Positions 17,149 to 26,517 of a stretch of DNA of 64,000 nucleotides are shown in pieces. Below the pieces are notes generated by a model that worked only from the letters and a program-made list of their open reading frames with translations, ran no database searches and was not told where the DNA came from. Position 1 is the first letter of the stretch; the number at the start of each line of letters is the position of its first letter. Source of the DNA: Brevibacillus laterosporus (GTDB lineage Bacteria; Bacillota; Bacilli; Brevibacillales; Brevibacillaceae); assembly GCF_030489605.1 (NCBI RefSeq), contig NZ_JAUKFY010000001.1:248001-312000 (forward strand), read 5' to 3'. The translations under genes were made by a program, and so were the position numbers.

Positions 17149-18513
17149 ATGGCAACTACTAAATGCGTATCCATAAACACCAGCATTCCTGGTCCAAAAT
17201 CAATGGAGCTGATTGAGAAACGAAAGGCTTATGTACCCAAAGGTGTAGGTAATAATTCTCCTATTTTTGTAGAAAAGGCAGATGGGGCACTGGTTCATGA
17301 TGTAGATGGCAACGTGTTACTTGATTTTGCAGGCGCAATTGGAACATTGAATGTAGGGCACCGCCCGGAGGAAGTCGTTGAAGCCATCAAAGCCCAGTTA
17401 GATAAATACATTCATACATGCTTTCATGTAGCGATGTATGAGCCTTATCTTGCTCTAGCTGAAAAATTGGCTGAAATCACTCCAGGCTCTTTTGAGAAAA
17501 AAACGATTTTGTTGAACAGCGGGGCAGAGGCGGTTGAGAATGCTGTAAAAATTGCTCGTAAATATACAGGCAGATCAGGTATCGTTTCATTTACACGCGG
17601 ATTTCATGGGCGTACATTGCTCGGCATGTCTCTTACCAGTAAAGTGAAGCCATACAAATTCCAAATGGGGCCGTTTGCACCAGCTACCTATAAAGCAATG
17701 TTTCCCTATCCCCTGCATCGTCCAGTTGGTATGACGGAAGTTGAGTATGCTGAGTTCTGTGTTGGGCAATTTGAGGATTTCCTGCACACAGAGGTAGCCC
17801 CGGAAGAATTGGCAGCGGTGATTATGGAGCCGGTCCAAGGCGAAGGTGGCTTTATTGTTCCGCATAAAACATTCGTGCAGGGCATATTTAACATTTGCCG
17901 CAAGCATAACATTTTATTTATTGCCGACGAGGTACAAACAGGCTTTGGGCGCACCGGTGAGATGTTTGCCTCGACGCATTTTGGTATTGAGCCGGATTTG
18001 ATTACCATGTCTAAATCTCTTGCAGCCGGATTACCCATCAGTGCAGTTCTCGGACGTGCGGAAATTATGGACGCACCAGCGCCTGGAGAAATTGGCGGAA
18101 CCTACGGAGGAAGTCCGCTTGGATGCGCAGCCGCTCTAGCTGTTATTGAGAAGATAGAAAAAGAAAATCTAGTAGAACGGTCTCGCCGGATTGGTGAACA
18201 AATCATGGAGAATTTTACAGCCCTGCAACAAGAGGTGCCAATTATCGCAGAAGTTCGCGGCTTAGGGGCAATGTGTGCCATTGAGCTTATGCATCCTTCT
18301 ACCAAGCAGCCGATGAAAGAATTTACGGCTGCTTATACAAAAGCCTTATGTGAACAAGGTGTCATTGTGCTATCAGCTGGCGTGCATGGGAATGTGTTGC
18401 GCTTTTTGACACCGCTTGTTATTACTGATGAGCAATTGCAAGAAGGTCTAAGCATAATGAACCGTCTTTTAGTCAGCATGTATCAATCAACAGTAGCGAC
18501 GGAGGTAAAATAA
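17149..18513 (+). CDS. gabT: 4-aminobutyrate aminotransferase (class III)
   Basis: PLP-dependent class III aminotransferase, 454 residues, converting GABA and 2-oxoglutarate to succinate semialdehyde and glutamate. Visible: NSGAEAVENAVKIAR (PLP phosphate contact, about 123-137), ADEVQTGFGRTG with Asp 260 for the PLP ring nitrogen, and TMSKSLAAGLP with Lys 289 forming the Schiff base. The start at 17149 follows AGGGGGAG; an ATG at 17131 precedes this site and is unlikely. It lies two bases from the aldehyde dehydrogenase gene and under the sigma-54 promoter. Related omega-aminotransferase activities cannot be excluded. Confidence 0.9.
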   Translation: MATTKCVSINTSIPGPKSMELIEKRKAYVPKGVGNNSPIFVEKADGALVHDVDGNVLLDFAGAIGTLNVGHRPEEVVEAIKAQLDKYIHTCFHVAMYEPYLALAEKLAEITPGSFEKKTILLNSGAEAVENAVKIARKYTGRSGIVSFTRGFHGRTLLGMSLTSKVKPYKFQMGPFAPATYKAMFPYPLHRPVGMTEVEYAEFCVGQFEDFLHTEVAPEELAAVIMEPVQGEGGFIVPHKTFVQGIFNICRKHNILFIADEVQTGFGRTGEMFASTHFGIEPDLITMSKSLAAGLPISAVLGRAEIMDAPAPGEIGGTYGGSPLGCAAALAVIEKIEKENLVERSRRIGEQIMENFTALQQEVPIIAEVRGLGAMCAIELMHPSTKQPMKEFTAAYTKALCEQGVIVLSAGVHGNVLRFLTPLVITDEQLQEGLSIMNRLLVSMYQSTVATEVK

Positions 18514-18514
18514 C

Positions 18515-19939
18515 ATGAAGAAGCATTTATACATTAACGGTACTTGGAAGGAAGCAAAGGAATACCAATCACTTACATCGCCATTTTCAAACGAAGTCAT
18601 TGCACAGATTGGTCAGGCAGCTCGAGAAGATGTAGAGGAAGCGATTGAGGCGGCAAAGCAGGCAACTGCAATTATGGCGAAATTGCCTGCTCATCAAAGA
18701 GCTACCATCCTGGAAAAAGCAGCAGCGATTATGGAAAACCGCAAGGAAGAATTAGCTCGGCTCCTAGCATTAGAAGCGGCTAAACCATTGAAGACTGGTC
18801 GAGCAGAACTAGCCCGTACCATTCAAACCTATAAATTTGCTGCGTCAGAAGCCCGTAGTATTCACGGAGAAACCGTTCCGTTAGATGCCGCTCCTGGCGG
18901 AGAAGGGCGACTCGCTTTTACTGTACGCAAGCCAATCGGGGTTGTAGGGGCAATTACCCCGTTTAATTTCCCATATAATCTCGTAGCACATAAAGTAGGC
19001 CCAGCTATTGCTGCCGGTAATACAGTCGTTTTAAAACCTGCCGGGCAAACTCCGCTCGCCTCCCTGGCATTGGCTGAGATTTTTGAAGAAGCAGGCTTAC
19101 CAGCAGGGGCACTTAATGTGCTGCCAGGCAAAGGAAGCGTAGTTGGAGAGGCACTTGTTACAGACCCGCGTATTGCTGCAATTACCTTTACCGGCAGCCC
19201 AGAGGTTGGAATCTCTCTAAAGGGCAAAGCAGGATTAAAACGCGTTACTTTAGAATTGGGCTCCAATGCGGCACTGATTATTAATGATGATGTGGAGCTG
19301 ACTCAAGAGCTGATTGACCGTTGCACATTTGGTGCATTCACATTTGCAGGACAGGTTTGCATTTCTGTACAACGGATATTTGTACACGAGAGTAAATTTA
19401 CAGACTTTGTTGAAAAGATGAAGCTTGCGGCAGAGAAGATGGTAGTGGGAGATCCGCTTGATGAGGCCACTGATCTGTCCTCCTTAATTGCTCCAAAAGA
19501 GATTGATCGCATGGAGGAATGGGTTAGCCAGGCTCAGAGCTTAGGTGCTAAAGTGGTGACAGGCGGGAAAAGACTGGCTGAGCGTTTGTACGCACCAACG
19601 ATCCTTACCGATGTGCCTGCTCATGCAAAGGTCTCTTGCCAAGAAGTGTTTGGACCGCTAGTAATGATAGCCCCATTTTCAACATTAGATGAAGCAATTG
19701 CAATGGTTAATGATTCTCGTTATGGCCTACAGGCAGGCATTTATACAAATAATATTCATGCAGCGATGAAAGCGGCCGAGGAGCTTGAGGTCGGCGGTGT
19801 CATGATTAATGATTTTCCAACATTCCGCGTAGATAACATGCCTTATGGTGGTGTTAAGGAAAGCGGTTTTGGTCGTGAGGGCATTAAATATGCTGTTGAA
19901 GAAATGACTGAATTAAAGCTAATCAGTATCAAGCTGTAA
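18515..19939 (+). CDS. gabD: NAD(P)-dependent aldehyde dehydrogenase, probable succinate-semialdehyde dehydrogenase
   Basis: ALDH-superfamily enzyme of 474 residues. Catalytic Cys 282 lies in FAGQVCISVQRI and the general base Glu 247 in LELGSNAA; the cofactor motif FTGSPEVG is near 225. Its position one base after gabT indicates oxidation of succinate semialdehyde to succinate, the second GABA-shunt step. The LELGSNAA and GQVC signatures differ from the classic E. coli GabD form (LELGGNAP, GQ.C) and occur in several broad-range ALDHs, so the substrate is inferred from context. The start ATG follows GGAGGTAAAATAAC. Confidence 0.85.
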   Translation: MKKHLYINGTWKEAKEYQSLTSPFSNEVIAQIGQAAREDVEEAIEAAKQATAIMAKLPAHQRATILEKAAAIMENRKEELARLLALEAAKPLKTGRAELARTIQTYKFAASEARSIHGETVPLDAAPGGEGRLAFTVRKPIGVVGAITPFNFPYNLVAHKVGPAIAAGNTVVLKPAGQTPLASLALAEIFEEAGLPAGALNVLPGKGSVVGEALVTDPRIAAITFTGSPEVGISLKGKAGLKRVTLELGSNAALIINDDVELTQELIDRCTFGAFTFAGQVCISVQRIFVHESKFTDFVEKMKLAAEKMVVGDPLDEATDLSSLIAPKEIDRMEEWVSQAQSLGAKVVTGGKRLAERLYAPTILTDVPAHAKVSCQEVFGPLVMIAPFSTLDEAIAMVNDSRYGLQAGIYTNNIHAAMKAAEELEVGGVMINDFPTFRVDNMPYGGVKESGFGREGIKYAVEEMTELKLISIKL

Positions 19940-20103
19940 TCAGGATAAAATTGGCAGGTGTCAGAAAGCAGGGAATAAATATCCCTATGTAGAAATAATT
20001 ACATTTGTTCAAATTTAAGAAAAGATGGTATTATTGAATACAAGGATCTTTGTCCATCATGTTTTTCATAGACAAAGTTCACTTACTACCCAATCCAAAT
20101 ATT

Positions 20104-20143
20104 TACCCTGTTCGAGCAGTTTGCTTGGATAGGGTATTTTTTT
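20104..20143 (+). terminator. Terminator downstream of gabD
   Basis: TACCCT (20104-20109) pairs with AGGGTA (20131-20136), with weaker inner pairing (AGCA / TGCT), followed by TTTTTTT. Confidence 0.65.
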
Positions 20144-20209
20144 ATGCGTTTTTAGGTGGGGTTTTGGAGTATTACATGCTATAGTCGAAAAGACAAAGGA
20201 GGTGGTTTG

Positions 20210-20674
20210 GTGGTAACAGATAGAGATGCCAAAAATATTATTACATTACGCGGACATCATTTATTGTGTGTACATGGGTTCAGGGGAATGGGATATAGCC
20301 CAGCTTTTGCGGTCAAAATGAAGGAGATTGTTGAAAAAATTAGGGATCATCAAGCTGACTTCCCTATTCGAGTGGTTCATGCTTTAGACGATACCTGTCA
20401 GTATTGCCCGAATAAAGGAGAAGGGATTTGTGCAGCTGACCCAACCTCAGAAGAGCATGTGCAGACAATGGATGAGGCTGCTCTTGAACAGCTCGGTCTG
20501 GTATCTGGACATATATACCGCAAATCTGAACTGGTTGAGCGGACAAAAAACAGGGTAGAACCTGCTGACTTAGATCGGATTTGTGCAGGCTGCTCTTGGT
20601 TATCTTACGGGGTTTGCAAAAAAGGAATTGCGTTGCTAAAGGAAAACAAATATATGGAGATAGATGCGATTTGA
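20210..20674 (+). CDS. DUF1284 protein, probable Fe-S binding
   Basis: A 154-residue protein of unknown function. The opening LRGHHLLCVHGFRGMGYSPAF is the DUF1284 hallmark. Cysteines are clustered (C in HHLLC, TCQYCPNKGEGIC and ICAGCSWLSYGVC), which suggests an iron-sulfur cluster or zinc. The start chosen is GTG 20210, seven bases after GGAGG; a TTG at 20207 is an alternative and the upstream GTG at 20156 would include the ribosome site. No neighbour indicates a pathway. Confidence 0.75.
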   Translation: MVTDRDAKNIITLRGHHLLCVHGFRGMGYSPAFAVKMKEIVEKIRDHQADFPIRVVHALDDTCQYCPNKGEGICAADPTSEEHVQTMDEAALEQLGLVSGHIYRKSELVERTKNRVEPADLDRICAGCSWLSYGVCKKGIALLKENKYMEIDAI

Positions 20675-20849
20675 TGGGTGAGAGCAGGGAGCAGATCACT
20701 TTATTCGCAGCAGTGGCTAGATTCGTACAAATCTTTTAGGCTTAGTCCATCGTGCATTTTTTAGTTAGGATATGTATGGAAAGGTATGGAAAAAGAGAGA
20801 GGAGGGCATAAAGAAAGAAAAAAGCAGGTATAGAAAGGAGATGCCTTAC

Positions 20850-21170
20850 TTGTCAACAACACCAGCTCCTGATAAAAAACCATACTATTTATCCATTCAC
20901 CCTCATTCCGTAAAGGGAGATATTATCGACAATCCTACAGATACGTCTTTTGATTATGAAGTATTAGCCACACCTGGCGAGATTAGACAGCTTCAGGAAT
21001 TATTCGAAATGGCCTACGACGAAGATCTAGGTGGCGAACCCGAGGAATATGACGAGGCTCTTGATAAGATCTATCAGCTTATTTACCATTTAGGCAGCTC
21101 AGATACTCGTAGAAGACTAGAGAGCATTGGTATACATGGTGAAGATCACAGAGGAAGTGCAAATATGTAA
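20850..21170 (+). CDS. Small acidic protein of unknown function
   Basis: About 106 residues, not recognised. The TTG start at 20850 is chosen because GAAAGGAG lies nine bases upstream; the ATG at 20841 directly touches that site. The C-terminal half is acidic and helical (MAYDEDLGGEPEEYDEALDK), and the N-terminal part is Pro/Tyr rich (PDKKPYYLSIHPHS). No signal peptide or membrane segment is seen. It looks cytosolic and may be a small adaptor, but nothing in the context says so. Confidence 0.6.
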   Translation: MSTTPAPDKKPYYLSIHPHSVKGDIIDNPTDTSFDYEVLATPGEIRQLQELFEMAYDEDLGGEPEEYDEALDKIYQLIYHLGSSDTRRRLESIGIHGEDHRGSANM

Positions 21171-21197
21171 AAAATCGAGTTTTCCCTTCTATAGGCA

Positions 21198-21226
21198 TTG
21201 CTAATTATCCTCGGACGATGTATATA
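21198..21226 (+). promoter_or_regulatory. Candidate promoter of the ACT-domain gene
   Basis: -35 TTGCTA (21198-21203) and -10 TATATA (21221-21226) are 17 bases apart, 34 bases before the start codon. Confidence 0.45.
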
Positions 21227-21259
21227 TATGATACATTGACAGACGAGAGGGGAAACAGT

Positions 21260-21787
21260 ATGACAGACTACTCAGGGCTGCGCTCATTGGCTAAATTAGT
21301 GGAGCGTTTTGAGTCCAACATGGAACAAGTAACATTAACCATCATGACTGCAGACGACCGAGAACAAATTGTTAATTTGTTACTTGCCGGATTGCGAGAA
21401 TTAAATCCAGATATGCAAATAAAAATAGAAAATAGTACAGGGGAATACGCCAGTCATGTTGCCCAGCTTATCGTGGGAGACAACAAGTATGTGTTCTCCA
21501 AGGATTATAGAGAAACCTTTATAAGTGAGATTAATGTATACGCGTGCCGTATCACAGCAGATACCCATGGGATATTGGTGTACCATCATGATTACCCTGG
21601 CGTTATTCACGATGTTTCACGCATTTTGGCGCAACATGAAATTAACATTTCAAAATTGAATGTCTCTCGTGAACAAAAGGGAAAACTGGCGTTACTGGTT
21701 TCGTTAACTGATGAGGAGATACCAGCCGAAACAATTGAACAGATTGAAACGTTGCCTAATGTTACGAAAGCGATTTCATTGCAGTAA
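21260..21787 (+). CDS. Stand-alone ASB-like/ACT domain regulatory protein
   Basis: A 175-residue protein without a catalytic domain. Residues about 1-105 (VGDNKYVFSKDYRETFISEIN) resemble the allosteric substrate-binding domain, and residues about 105-175 form an ACT domain (ITADTHGILVYHHDYPGVIHDVSRILAQHEINISKLNVSRE, split over the beta-alpha-beta fold; DYPGVI is the ligand loop). The same pair occurs at the C-terminus of some phosphoglycerate dehydrogenases and in serine dehydratase beta subunits. Here it is free, so it may be an amino-acid sensor acting on another protein. The start ATG follows AGAGGGGAAACAGT. The gene is monocistronic, with a terminator behind it. Confidence 0.65.
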   Translation: MTDYSGLRSLAKLVERFESNMEQVTLTIMTADDREQIVNLLLAGLRELNPDMQIKIENSTGEYASHVAQLIVGDNKYVFSKDYRETFISEINVYACRITADTHGILVYHHDYPGVIHDVSRILAQHEINISKLNVSREQKGKLALLVSLTDEEIPAETIEQIETLPNVTKAISLQ

Positions 21788-21834
21788 CTTCAAGGCAAAA
21801 CAAAAAAGCATGAAAAATGGAGAAAAAGTGATCT

Positions 21835-21866
21835 AGAGCGGAAAACATTGGTTTTCCGCTCTTTGA
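21835..21866 (+). terminator. Terminator after the ACT-domain gene
   Basis: Perfect 12-bp stem AGAGCGGAAAAC / GTTTTCCGCTCT with an ATTG loop, followed by TTTG. Confidence 0.75.
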
Positions 21867-22348
21867 TAGCGCTTGCAGAACATGATATGATTATTTTGTG
21901 ATCAATGAAAAAAATCACAAAGGAAAGAGTCACCAGAGTCAAAAGAGTTACATTTGTATGAACAATTTGTGAATTATTATCGCTCTTTTGCTAAAACAGC
22001 CGGAAATTGTTTACAATGGATGTATCTGTTTTTAAAATTAGCTTTTGTCAGTCTAGCCTCAATTTATTGTTTATTTATAATTGCGGCAAAATGACGCTAC
22101 ATATGAATGAGAAGGGGGCTATAATGGAACAGATAAAGCAGGTTGTAAAAATTTTTATTTAGTAAGAAGAAGGATTTGTTATCATGATTTGTTCTTTTTA
22201 CCAAATTTACATAATATCTATTGCCTCTAGTGGTAAATATACGGAGCACATTCTAGATAACAAACATGATTGCATTAGTAGACTTAGTGTGATTACTATT
22301 ATTAGGTCTATTAAAGGTAAAAAGGAGAGAAAGTGAGGCTAGATCGCA
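21864..22348 (+). promoter_or_regulatory. Promoter and long leader of ctaCDEF
   Basis: A promoter TTTACA (22010-22015)-N17-TAAAAT (22033-22038) predicts a start near 22045 and a leader of about 300 nt. Upstream lie an exact ResD-type box TTTGTGAAT (21966-21974) with a related TTTGTATGA 13 bp before it, a dyad TTTGTGAT-N11-ATCACAAA (21895-21921), and a cre-like TGATAGCGCTTGCA (21864-21877, 12 of 14 positions). ResD activation and CcpA repression of cta genes are known in B. subtilis; here both are inferred. Inside the leader a 12-codon reading frame (22124-22162) with AAGGGGGC ahead of its ATG might be a leader peptide. The ribosome site of ctaC itself is weak. Confidence 0.55.
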
Positions 22349-23368
22349 ATGATGAGACGATTGCAGCAAGTCGGGCGCCTGCTTCCTATGTTAGTAATGG
22401 TAGCGCTTTTACTAACTGGATGTGGCGACCCTTATCTGTCTGCGCTGCAGCCAAAAGGGACTGTAGCAGGCATGCAATATGACTTGATTAAGCTTAGTGT
22501 TACCATCATGTTAGGCGTCTTCACTGTGGTTGTCGTTATCTTTACCTATGTATTGATCCGATACCGTAAACGTAAGGGCGATAACAGTATTCCAGAACAA
22601 ATCGAAGGAAACCACAAGTTAGAAATTATTTGGACGGTTATCCCTTTCATTCTTTTGATTGTTCTTGCGATTCCGATGGTTTCGACAACATTTACATTGG
22701 CAAAGGATTATTCAAACGACAAGGATGCTCTTCAAGTTAAGGTAACAGGACACCAATTCTGGTGGGAGTTTGAATATCCTGATTTAAAAATTAACACAGC
22801 TCAGGAATTATACATCCCTGTCAACAAAAAAGCGTACCTTTCTTTAGAGGCTTCTGATGTTATTCACTCTTTCTGGGTACCAGCACTTGGCGGTAAAAAA
22901 GATACAAACCCAGGTATGACCAACCATATGTGGTTAGAAAGTCCAGTTGAAGGGACCTTCCAAGGACGATGTGCCGAGCTCTGTGGTCCGTCCCATGCTT
23001 TGATGGATTTCAAAGTAAAGGTTGTATCACAAGAAGAGTTTGATAAATGGGTAGTACAAATGACAAAAGGTGAAAATGCACCTGCTGAAAATAAAGCTGT
23101 TGCAACTCAAGGGGAAGAAGTCTTTAAACAAAGCTGTGTTTCCTGCCATGCCGTTGATGGTAATGGTGGTAAAATCGGTCCAGACTTAACTAATTTTGGT
23201 AATCGCCAAACTGTAGCAGGTGTGTTGCCTAACGACAAGCAACACGTTGCTGAATGGTTGAAGGACCCAGAATCAGTGAAGCCTGGTAACTTGATGCCTA
23301 ACCTGAAGTTAAATGATGATCAGGTGGATGCTCTTGTTGAATACCTGTCCAGCTTGAAACGTCAATAA
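22349..23368 (+). CDS. ctaC: Cytochrome caa3 oxidase subunit II (haem c fused)
   Basis: Membrane-anchored subunit II of 339 residues that takes electrons from cytochrome c. A signal sequence ends in the lipobox LLTGC (Cys about 25); two membrane segments follow (about 50-70 and 92-112). The CuA site is seen in GRCAELCGPSHALMDFKV, with the distal His in VIHSFWVPAL. A C-terminal cytochrome c domain carries CVSCH with a downstream Met in GNLMPNL, which marks the caa3 type. ctaD follows after 36 bases. Start: ATG 22349 (22352 equally possible); the Shine-Dalgarno sequence is poor. Confidence 0.95.
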   Translation: MMRRLQQVGRLLPMLVMVALLLTGCGDPYLSALQPKGTVAGMQYDLIKLSVTIMLGVFTVVVVIFTYVLIRYRKRKGDNSIPEQIEGNHKLEIIWTVIPFILLIVLAIPMVSTTFTLAKDYSNDKDALQVKVTGHQFWWEFEYPDLKINTAQELYIPVNKKAYLSLEASDVIHSFWVPALGGKKDTNPGMTNHMWLESPVEGTFQGRCAELCGPSHALMDFKVKVVSQEEFDKWVVQMTKGENAPAENKAVATQGEEVFKQSCVSCHAVDGNGGKIGPDLTNFGNRQTVAGVLPNDKQHVAEWLKDPESVKPGNLMPNLKLNDDQVDALVEYLSSLKRQ

Positions 23369-23404
23369 TAGCTGAATTTTGAATCTAAAAGAGGGGGCAA
23401 AACC

Positions 23405-25252
23405 GTGGCTCAACATGTTCGTCCAAGAAATACGGGCTTGTGGGATTGGATCACAACCGTGGACCATAAAAAAATCGGCATTCTGTACCTATTAGCCGGT
23501 GGATTCTTTTTCTTGCTTGGTGGACTTGAAGCATTGCTGATGCGTATTCAGCTCATGTATCCAAATAGTAAAATGTTCATTGGCTCCACGTTTAATGAAT
23601 TGCTAACGATGCATGGTACCACTATGATCTTCCTAGCTGCCATGCCATTGATTTTTGCTGTCATGAACGCAATCGTACCGCTACAAATCGGTGCTCGTGA
23701 CGTAGCATTTCCATTTGTAAACTCACTTGGCTTCTGGCTGTTCTTCTTTGGTGGATTGTTGCTTAACGTAAGTTGGTTCATGGGCGGTGCGCCTGATGCA
23801 GGTTGGACGGCGTACGTGCCATTAGCTTCAAACACATACAGTCAAACCGCTGGGGTCAGTTTCTATGTATTAGGTTTGCAGATAGCTGGTTTGGGAACCT
23901 TAATCGGGGGGATTAACTTCCTGGTTACAATCATTAACATGCGCGCACCAGGGATGACCTTTATGCGTATGCCGATGTTTACTTGGACAGCATTTATTAC
24001 TTCTGCATTAATCCTGTTCGCTTTCCCTGCAATCACTGTAGGTTTAGTTCTATTGATGTTTGACCGAATTTTCGGAGCGCAGTTCTTTGAAGTAGCTGGC
24101 GGCGGTAACGTACTGTTGTGGCAGCACTTGTTCTGGATTTTTGGTCACCCAGAGGTTTACATCCTGATCCTTCCGGCATTTGGTATGATCTCTGACGTTG
24201 TTAGTACCTTTGCCAAAAAACGTCTGTTTGGATATTCCGCTATGGTATTTGCGACCATAGTGATCGGATTCTTAGGCTTCATGGTATGGGTTCACCATAT
24301 GTTTACGGTAGGTTTGGGTCCGGTAGCTAACTCGCTCTTCTCAATTGCGACGATGCTGATTGCCGTTCCTACCGGTATAAAAATCTTTAACTGGCTATTC
24401 ACATTGTGGGGCGGTCAAATTCGCTTTACCACAGCTAATCTGTTCGCTACAGGCTTTATTCCGACCTTTACCATCGGCGGTATGACCGGGGTTATGCTTT
24501 CTGTAGCACCAGCAGACTATCAATATCAGGATTCTTACTTTGTAGTAGCTCACTTCCACTATGTTCTTGTTGGTGGTATGGTGCTGGGGCTGTTTGCAGC
24601 CTTCTACTACTGGTGGCCAAAAATGTTTGGTAAATTACTAAATGAAGCAATTGGTAAATGGAACTTCTGGTTATTCTTTATCGGTTTCCATTTGACTTTC
24701 TTCCCTCAGCATTTCCTTGGCTTGATGGGTATGCCGCGTCGTGTATACACCTTCTTACCGGGTCAACAGCTGGAATTAGGGAACTTGATTTCCACTATAG
24801 GTGCCATTATTATGACTGTCGGTACCGCGTTGTTTATTGTTAATGTGATTTATACGAATGCGAAAGGCAAAAAGGCTGTGGCAGATCCATGGGATGGCCG
24901 TACGCTCGAGTGGTCCATTCCTTCCCCAGCACCTGAGTATAACTTTGCTCAAACACCTCGCGTCCGTGGTCTTGATGCTTTCTGGGTTGAGAAAATGGCA
25001 GGCAACAAAGCAATGACTCCGGCTGAACCGCTTGGCCCGATTCATATGCCGTCACCATCTGTTTTGCCATTCCTGATGTCTGTAGGGATGTTTATTGCAG
25101 GATTTGGTTTTATCTATCACAAATATGTGCTGGTCTTCGTAGGATTGGGGCTGTTTATCCTTTGTATGTTTGCCCGTTCCATTAAGGATGACCATGGTTT
25201 CCATATCGAAGTAGACGAGATTAAGGAAACAGAAAAAGGGGGTAGGCTGTAA
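23405..25252 (+). CDS. ctaD: Cytochrome caa3 oxidase subunit I
   Basis: Catalytic haem-copper subunit, 615 residues, with twelve predicted membrane helices; reduces O2 and pumps protons. WIFGHPEVYILILPAFG holds the cross-linked His-Tyr pair of the CuB/K-channel region, WVHHMFTVG the two CuB His, and HFHYVLVGG the haem ligands. The conserved D-channel stretch near MNAIVPLQIGARDVAFP is present. It starts with GTG (23405) after GAGGGGGCAAAACC. It overlaps ctaE by one base (TAATG). Confidence 0.97.
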   Translation: MAQHVRPRNTGLWDWITTVDHKKIGILYLLAGGFFFLLGGLEALLMRIQLMYPNSKMFIGSTFNELLTMHGTTMIFLAAMPLIFAVMNAIVPLQIGARDVAFPFVNSLGFWLFFFGGLLLNVSWFMGGAPDAGWTAYVPLASNTYSQTAGVSFYVLGLQIAGLGTLIGGINFLVTIINMRAPGMTFMRMPMFTWTAFITSALILFAFPAITVGLVLLMFDRIFGAQFFEVAGGGNVLLWQHLFWIFGHPEVYILILPAFGMISDVVSTFAKKRLFGYSAMVFATIVIGFLGFMVWVHHMFTVGLGPVANSLFSIATMLIAVPTGIKIFNWLFTLWGGQIRFTTANLFATGFIPTFTIGGMTGVMLSVAPADYQYQDSYFVVAHFHYVLVGGMVLGLFAAFYYWWPKMFGKLLNEAIGKWNFWLFFIGFHLTFFPQHFLGLMGMPRRVYTFLPGQQLELGNLISTIGAIIMTVGTALFIVNVIYTNAKGKKAVADPWDGRTLEWSIPSPAPEYNFAQTPRVRGLDAFWVEKMAGNKAMTPAEPLGPIHMPSPSVLPFLMSVGMFIAGFGFIYHKYVLVFVGLGLFILCMFARSIKDDHGFHIEVDEIKETEKGGRL

Positions 25253-25878
25253 TGCAACACACGGATCATGGTGTTCTACCTGCTGAGCCTGAAAAGGCAA
25301 CCCTTGAAGGCAGAAATAAAATACTAGGCTTCTGGCTTTTCCTAGGTGGAGAAATGGTATTGTTCGGTTCTCTATTTGCCACGTATTTGGCTCTCAGAGA
25401 TCAATATGTATCAGGACCAGCTCCGCATGAAATCTTTAAAGTTGAACTGGTTGCTATGGCGACAATTTTACTATTGACCAGTTCTTTAACAAGTGTATTT
25501 GCCATCATCGGAATGCACCGTCATAACTTTAAAATGATGATGTTCTGGTTTGCTGTAACCGTTGTACTAGGATTTGCGTTCTTAGGACTAGAAATTTATG
25601 AGTTCTATCACTACTATCATGAAGGTCATACAATGACTAGCAGTGCATATGGTTCCGCTTTCTACACGTTAGTTGGATTCCATGGAGCGCACGTTTTGTT
25701 CGGGGTTACATGGATAGCGACCCTGATGGCTTCTGCTATGAAAAAAGGTCTGACCGTGGTTACTGCACCGAAGTTCTATATTGCAAGCTTGTACTGGCAC
25801 TTTGTTGACGTAGTGTGGGTATTCATTTTCACAGTCGTGTACCTAATGGGTATCATGTCTGGACAAGGAGGAGCATAA
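25252..25878 (+). CDS. ctaE: Cytochrome caa3 oxidase subunit III
   Basis: Membrane subunit of 208 residues with five hydrophobic segments, as usual for bacterial caa3 subunit III, stabilising subunit I. GFHGAHVLFGVTWI and YWHFVDVVWVFIFTVVYL are the conserved subunit III signatures. The start overlaps the ctaD stop and ctaF begins one base after its own stop, consistent with equimolar translation. Confidence 0.96.
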   Translation: MQHTDHGVLPAEPEKATLEGRNKILGFWLFLGGEMVLFGSLFATYLALRDQYVSGPAPHEIFKVELVAMATILLLTSSLTSVFAIIGMHRHNFKMMMFWFAVTVVLGFAFLGLEIYEFYHYYHEGHTMTSSAYGSAFYTLVGFHGAHVLFGVTWIATLMASAMKKGLTVVTAPKFYIASLYWHFVDVVWVFIFTVVYLMGIMSGQGGA

Positions 25879-25879
25879 G

Positions 25880-26194
25880 ATGAATCAACACAATCATTCA
25901 TCTCAACCTTCAAAGCATTCCCATGCCCATAGCACTAGCATGAAGCCACATATCGTTTCATTTATTTTGTCCATTGTATTAACAGCATTAGCGTTTGCGG
26001 CGGTTATCTACATGCCGGATAAAAAAGGGTTTGTTTATCCTTATATTATCCTGTTGGGTACCGTGCAGGCTTTGGTGCAATTATACGTTTGGATGCACTT
26101 AAAGGATAAAGGGCATCTATTTCCAGTGGTGGCAATTTTCACTGGGGCGTTTATCATGGTAACATGCGTTGTCATGGCGCTGTATTGGGTATAA
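25880..26194 (+). CDS. ctaF: Cytochrome caa3 oxidase subunit IV
   Basis: A 104-residue subunit with a His-rich cytosolic N-terminus (HNHSSQPSKHSHAHS) and three membrane segments, matching the CyoD/CtaF family (VQALVQLYVWMHLKDKGH is the typical motif). It is the last gene of ctaCDEF and is followed by a terminator. GGAGGAGCATAAG precedes the ATG. Confidence 0.94.
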   Translation: MNQHNHSSQPSKHSHAHSTSMKPHIVSFILSIVLTALAFAAVIYMPDKKGFVYPYIILLGTVQALVQLYVWMHLKDKGHLFPVVAIFTGAFIMVTCVVMALYWV

Positions 26195-26257
26195 AGGTAA
26201 GGGAGAAGGTCCAACTTTGATTCTACAAAGGTGAAGACTTAGCCCCGATCCTGTTAA

Positions 26258-26290
26258 AAAGCGGGCTACTTGAGTAGCTCGCTTTTTTTC
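26258..26290 (+). terminator. Terminator after ctaF
   Basis: Stem AGCGGGCTAC / GTAGCTCGCT with one G-U pair and a TTGA loop, followed by TTTTTT. Confidence 0.85.
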
Positions 26291-26517
26291 GTAAGAAAGA
26301 CTAGCTTGTTCTGCTGTAATCCAGACTGAATAATTGGCTTGTTTTAGTACTTTTGCAGAAATTATGGCAAACAAGTGAACAGGGAGAATGCATTTCCATT
26401 CTTACCCACTAAAAAGCAAGTTGGTCGCTAGCTTGTCTGAGATCGGTTCAGTATAATATACATGTATGTTTCCACTTATCAGAAAATAGAAACCTTCCGC
26501 ATGAGAGGGGGATACGG

